From: UBA5793 sp040255465
GTDB lineage: Bacteria > Planctomycetota > Phycisphaerae > Phycisphaerales > UBA5793
Direction of reading: 5' to 3'
Length of the DNA: 64,000 bases
Assembly: GCA_040255465.1 (NCBI GenBank)
Contig: JBDZVA010000004.1
Location: forward strand, 248,001-312,000
The notes beneath the pieces are model-generated. The model had not been told where the DNA came from. It saw only the letters and a program-made list of their open reading frames with translations, and did not search any database. Both the position numbers and the translations under genes were made by a program. This document shows, one piece after another, positions 61,192-64,000 of the stretch (its first letter is position 1; every line of letters starts with the position of its first letter).

Positions 61192-62964
61192 TCAGAACAG
61201 CGGCGGTTCTTCATCACCCATTTCGTCGCCTCCGCCGCCCATGCCGAACTGCATGGCCATCTCGGCGATGCTCTTGATCACCGGTGCGGGCACGACAAAC
61301 GAACCCGCGAAACCGCCATTGAGGATCGAAGCGCCGACTCCCAGCGGGGGCAGGGCGCCGAGTTCCTCGAGATCAAGCCCGGGCACCGCCATGGCGGCCA
61401 TGGGGCCCACCATCTTCGAGATCGCACCCAAACCGATGTAGCACCGCATCGAGGGGTTGGGGGGCAGCATCTTGTCGATCGCCGCCAGACCCTTGTTGGC
61501 GCCCAGTCCAGCCGCCTCGCCGTTGATCGCCGCCAGCGCCTTCTCAATAACCTCGGCGTTGCGGCTGGTGGTCTGCAGGACGCCGCCCTTGACGGGAACG
61601 ATGTACCCCTGCATGCCGGCCGGCCCGTAGATCATCGCCATCGCCTGCTGCATCTGCATCATTTCCGGCGGGGCGGTCATCTTGACGGCGTAGGTGTCGG
61701 CCTTGATGCCGCCGATCTCCTTGGCGCCGGCTTCGTAGGTCGTGGTCATCTGAATGCCGCCGGGGGCTTCAGTCCCGTTCATGTTCTTCATGGTGTCGCG
61801 CAGCGTTCCCATGATCTTGTCGCTGTTGCCGCTCATCATCGTGACAGATCGACTCAGCAACCCCGCAAAGAGGCCGCCGGGCGACGGGTAGACCGCCATA
61901 GCGATGCCATCGGTGTTGCGCCAGACGTCCGCGTTGGCCATCATGTTGGGCTGGGCGCCGGCCTGTGCGTTCGCGATCCCCAGGCGCGTCTTGACCTCGT
62001 CAAGCAATTCAGCCACTTTGATGCCGCCATAGTCCATCGACATGGCGAACATGAAGGGCGTGTCCTCGAAGCCGGACAGCAGGTTGCGCGGTTTGTCACT
62101 GCCGGGCATCATCGCGCCGATCTTGCTGCCTTCGCGCGTCTGCACCGCCAGGTCAACGGCCAGGCCGCGCTCGCCGTAGCGAAGGCCCGCGACCACGCCG
62201 CTGCATTCGTCGATGATCATGCCGACCACCGCCTCATTCATCTTGGCGACCTCGTCGCCCATGGGCATCCCCATGCCCATCGCACCCATCATCGCGACCT
62301 GTTGCGAAACCATTTCGCTGAAGCCGGCGACGATCTCCTGCTTGTTCTCAGCCAGACCGTCGAAATCAACGATCGCAAACAGTTGCGAGCGCTCGATGAC
62401 GCCGGCGCCGACGGCGCCCACGCGCTTCTTGAACGCGGCGGTGGCGTTCTCCTGTGCGGCGTAGCCCTCCGCAAGTTCCTTGCGCGGGCTGAGCACGGCG
62501 TATTTGCCGGCCGAACGGATGTACGCCGTCTCACCCGTGGGCATCGAAACTTCCGCCACGCCATCAGCGCTGACCGTCGGGCCGAAATTCGCCGCCCACT
62601 TGGCGTAATCCGTGACCGGCAGCAGCATGACAAAGGGCGGCTCGTCACCGTTGTTGTCAAAGCTCATGATCGCCACGCCGATGGATCGCGTGAGATCGAG
62701 CGTCGAAACGCTCACGCCCATCTCGCCGAACATGTCGCTGGGAGCGAACGGCACGGCGCCTTCCATCTCGATGGCGGTGAGCAGTTGCTTCCACTGCTTG
62801 TCCACGTCGGCCAGCGAGGTGGTGCCGACAAAGATCTTCGCGTCCTTGGGTGCAGCCGCGAGAACGTCGGGCAGGTCAGCCTGCGCCATCGGCGCCATCA
62901 GGGTCAGCCCGGCGGCAAGGCCCAAGTTCGCCAGGCTCATGCTTGAGATCGATCGAAAGTTCAT
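61192..62964 (-). CDS. Large exported protein with methionine-rich segments
   Basis: A 590-residue protein starting MNFRSISSM at the ATG preceded by GGAGACCCC. A signal peptide (LANLGLAAGLTLMAPMAQA) is followed by DLPDVLAAAPKDAKIFVGT. The mature part has repeated units of strands and helices, possibly two related halves. Conspicuous Met-rich patches occur (MMGAMGMGMPMG, PPEMMQMQQAMAMIYG, MAMQFGMGGGG). No catalytic motif could be named. A DUF3352-like or similar periplasmic fold is conceivable but not demonstrated. It is terminated by the hairpin at 61139-61164. Confidence 0.7.
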   Translation of the reverse strand: MNFRSISSMSLANLGLAAGLTLMAPMAQADLPDVLAAAPKDAKIFVGTTSLADVDKQWKQLLTAIEMEGAVPFAPSDMFGEMGVSVSTLDLTRSIGVAIMSFDNNGDEPPFVMLLPVTDYAKWAANFGPTVSADGVAEVSMPTGETAYIRSAGKYAVLSPRKELAEGYAAQENATAAFKKRVGAVGAGVIERSQLFAIVDFDGLAENKQEIVAGFSEMVSQQVAMMGAMGMGMPMGDEVAKMNEAVVGMIIDECSGVVAGLRYGERGLAVDLAVQTREGSKIGAMMPGSDKPRNLLSGFEDTPFMFAMSMDYGGIKVAELLDEVKTRLGIANAQAGAQPNMMANADVWRNTDGIAMAVYPSPGGLFAGLLSRSVTMMSGNSDKIMGTLRDTMKNMNGTEAPGGIQMTTTYEAGAKEIGGIKADTYAVKMTAPPEMMQMQQAMAMIYGPAGMQGYIVPVKGGVLQTTSRNAEVIEKALAAINGEAAGLGANKGLAAIDKMLPPNPSMRCYIGLGAISKMVGPMAAMAVPGLDLEELGALPPLGVGASILNGGFAGSFVVPAPVIKSIAEMAMQFGMGGGGDEMGDEEPPLF

Positions 62965-63357
62965 TGGGGTCTCCAGGTTGGTCAGGCGTGTATCCGGTGC
63001 TTGTTCAGGGTGAATCCGTCCTGCCGGCCCCTCCGGGGATGCCGGTGACGCCAGCGGGTAACAGAGACGCGGCCCGCCCGGCGCGCATTCCCGGGATGGT
63101 AGCGCGAAAGCGGCGATCGACCGACCGGCGCGCACCGCCTCCGAGCGTCTCTGCTGAGGGTTGTTGGGAATGCGGTAAGTAGAGTTTCAGCGGCCAGATT
63201 CCATGCAAGTTCCGCTCAGATAGCGCCCCGCGCGCGGCGCGACGTCTATCCTCCATGGAGATTCGGGGCGGCATCCCTGCGACCGTCAGCGGCCGAGACG
63301 GCAATCATTCAAGAGACCACGGTTCGGCCCATACGCAAGGGACTGACTGCTTTGAAC
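62965..63357. other. 393-bp intergenic region
   Basis: This gap separates the divergent exported-protein gene and the desaturase gene, so promoters for both must lie here. I see no convincing -35/-10 pair, repeat, RNA gene or ORF of interest. Short open frames in it look random. Confidence 0.6.
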
Positions 63358-64000
63358 ATGTCGAATCGAGTCCAGCGAGCCGAAACCCGGCCAGCGCCAT
63401 CCCTTCGCCAAGCCGAGGCGCCCCGTGATCCTGCAACCCATCCCGCCGGCGCCGGGCCGTCCGGCGATGTCCCGAAGATTCCACGAACCGGCAAGGAGCT
63501 GCTCGACGCCACACGCCCCTTCGCCATCGAGTCGGCGTGGGAGAGCTGGTGGAGCGTCTGCTCGACGCTGGCCATCCTCGTCAGCGCACTGGTCGTGGCG
63601 GCGATCGCACCGTGGTGGCCCTTGAGACTGGCGGCGTCGCTTCTGGGCGGGCTCGTCTTCCTGCGGACTTTCATCCTCTACCACGACTTCATGCACCATT
63701 CGCTGCTGCGTCGTTCGCGCGCGGCCCGGCCGCTGTTCTTTGCCCTGGGTTTGCTCATGCTCTCCCCGCCCCGCTACTGGCGCCACAGCCACAATTTTCA
63801 TCATGGCCACGTCGGCAAACCGCTCGAGATCGAGGGCGAACCCGATGAGATGCTCCTCACTTCCGATGTCGGCTCGTTCCCACTGATGACCACGGAGAAG
63901 TGGCGCACGACGACCTTCTGGCAGCGCCTGCAGTATCGCGTCACGCGTCATCCCCTCACGCTCCTGGCTGCCTATGTGACCGTGTTCCTCTACAGCCTAA
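63358..64000 (+). CDS. Fatty acid desaturase (N-terminal part, runs off window)
   Basis: The frame from ATG 63358 stays open to the window end (214 codons), so the gene is truncated by the edge. After a charged N-terminus (residues 1-55) come two membrane spans (about 64-95), then the first histidine box YHDFMHHS near residue 110. A third span and the second box HSHNFHHGHVG follow. These H(x)3-4H and HxxHH boxes bind the di-iron centre in membrane desaturases that put double bonds into acyl chains. The third box should lie beyond the window. Confidence 0.88.
   Translation, partial: MSNRVQRAETRPAPSLRQAEAPRDPATHPAGAGPSGDVPKIPRTGKELLDATRPFAIESAWESWWSVCSTLAILVSALVVAAIAPWWPLRLAASLLGGLVFLRTFILYHDFMHHSLLRRSRAARPLFFALGLLMLSPPRYWRHSHNFHHGHVGKPLEIEGEPDEMLLTSDVGSFPLMTTEKWRTTTFWQRLQYRVTRHPLTLLAAYVTVFLYSL

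Overview
The window reads as a GC-rich chromosome segment of a planctomycete, most likely class Phycisphaerae. The reasons are inference from the gene content. There are two DUF1559-like pseudopilin proteins, three small membrane proteins carrying a two-CPxCG zinc ribbon, several exported beta-propeller proteins sharing one C-terminal module, a DUF1573 protein, a squalene-hopene cyclase, and outer-membrane assembly proteins typical of a diderm cell. No rRNA, tRNA, CRISPR array, prophage or transposase was seen. Genes lie in short operons on both strands.

Layout. 1-2.4 kb: two tandem leftward SBBP-type propeller genes with related structured 5' leaders. 2.6-4.4 kb: clpX behind a small membrane protein gene. 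4.5-8.6 kb: a secreted protein with an internal duplication, a long HEAT-repeat membrane protein and a DUF2617-like protein. 8.7-11.9 kb: ileS behind a short ORF rich in Ile codons and a strong hairpin. 12-15.2 kb: a LOG-family gene and the histidine-degradation pair hutG-hutI. 15.3-18.3 kb: small unknowns and alanine dehydrogenase. 18.5-21.1 kb: an exported unknown and thioredoxin reductase. 21.1-23.9 kb: a pseudopilin/DUF1573/LolA-like trio. 24-27.7 kb: a FIST sensor protein, a zinc-ribbon protein, a probable 1.3-kb insertion between 46-bp direct repeats, and arfB. 27.8-35.5 kb: a rightward run with an outer-membrane barrel, two membrane proteins, folE2, a saccharopine-dehydrogenase-like gene, a DUF58 gene and rarA. 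35.5-36.8 kb: an HPt protein with a REC-GGDEF diguanylate cyclase. 37-42 kb: xylulokinase, an Asp-box exported protein, a zinc-ribbon protein and a xylose-isomerase-like protein. 42.2-45.4 kb: tandem FG-GAP paralogues. 45.4-50.2 kb: peroxiredoxin, glycosyltransferase, comEC, rpiB and a low-molecular-weight phosphatase. 50.4-54.6 kb: an unknown, a pseudopilin, an anchored protein and shc. 54.6-54.9 kb: two tandem MITE-like elements. 55-64 kb: tmk, another FG-GAP gene, ftsH, a LptE/BamD-like pair, a large exported protein and a truncated fatty-acid desaturase.

Functional themes are protein quality control (ClpX, FtsH, ArfB), envelope building (Shc, LptE-like and BamD-like proteins, OM barrel, pseudopilins), sugar and amino-acid catabolism (XylB, XylA-like, HutG/HutI, Ald, RpiB), and DNA maintenance and uptake (RarA, ComEC, Tmk).

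No single large undescribed system is obvious. The most novel-looking signals are at RNA and DNA level: structured 5' leaders that can hide a ribosome-binding site (2405-2455 and 15598-15665), a possible isoleucine leader-peptide attenuator before ileS, a pair of 125-bp inverted-repeat elements, a gene island between direct repeats, and promoters lying only a few bases from start codons. All calls are by eye; no database search was run.
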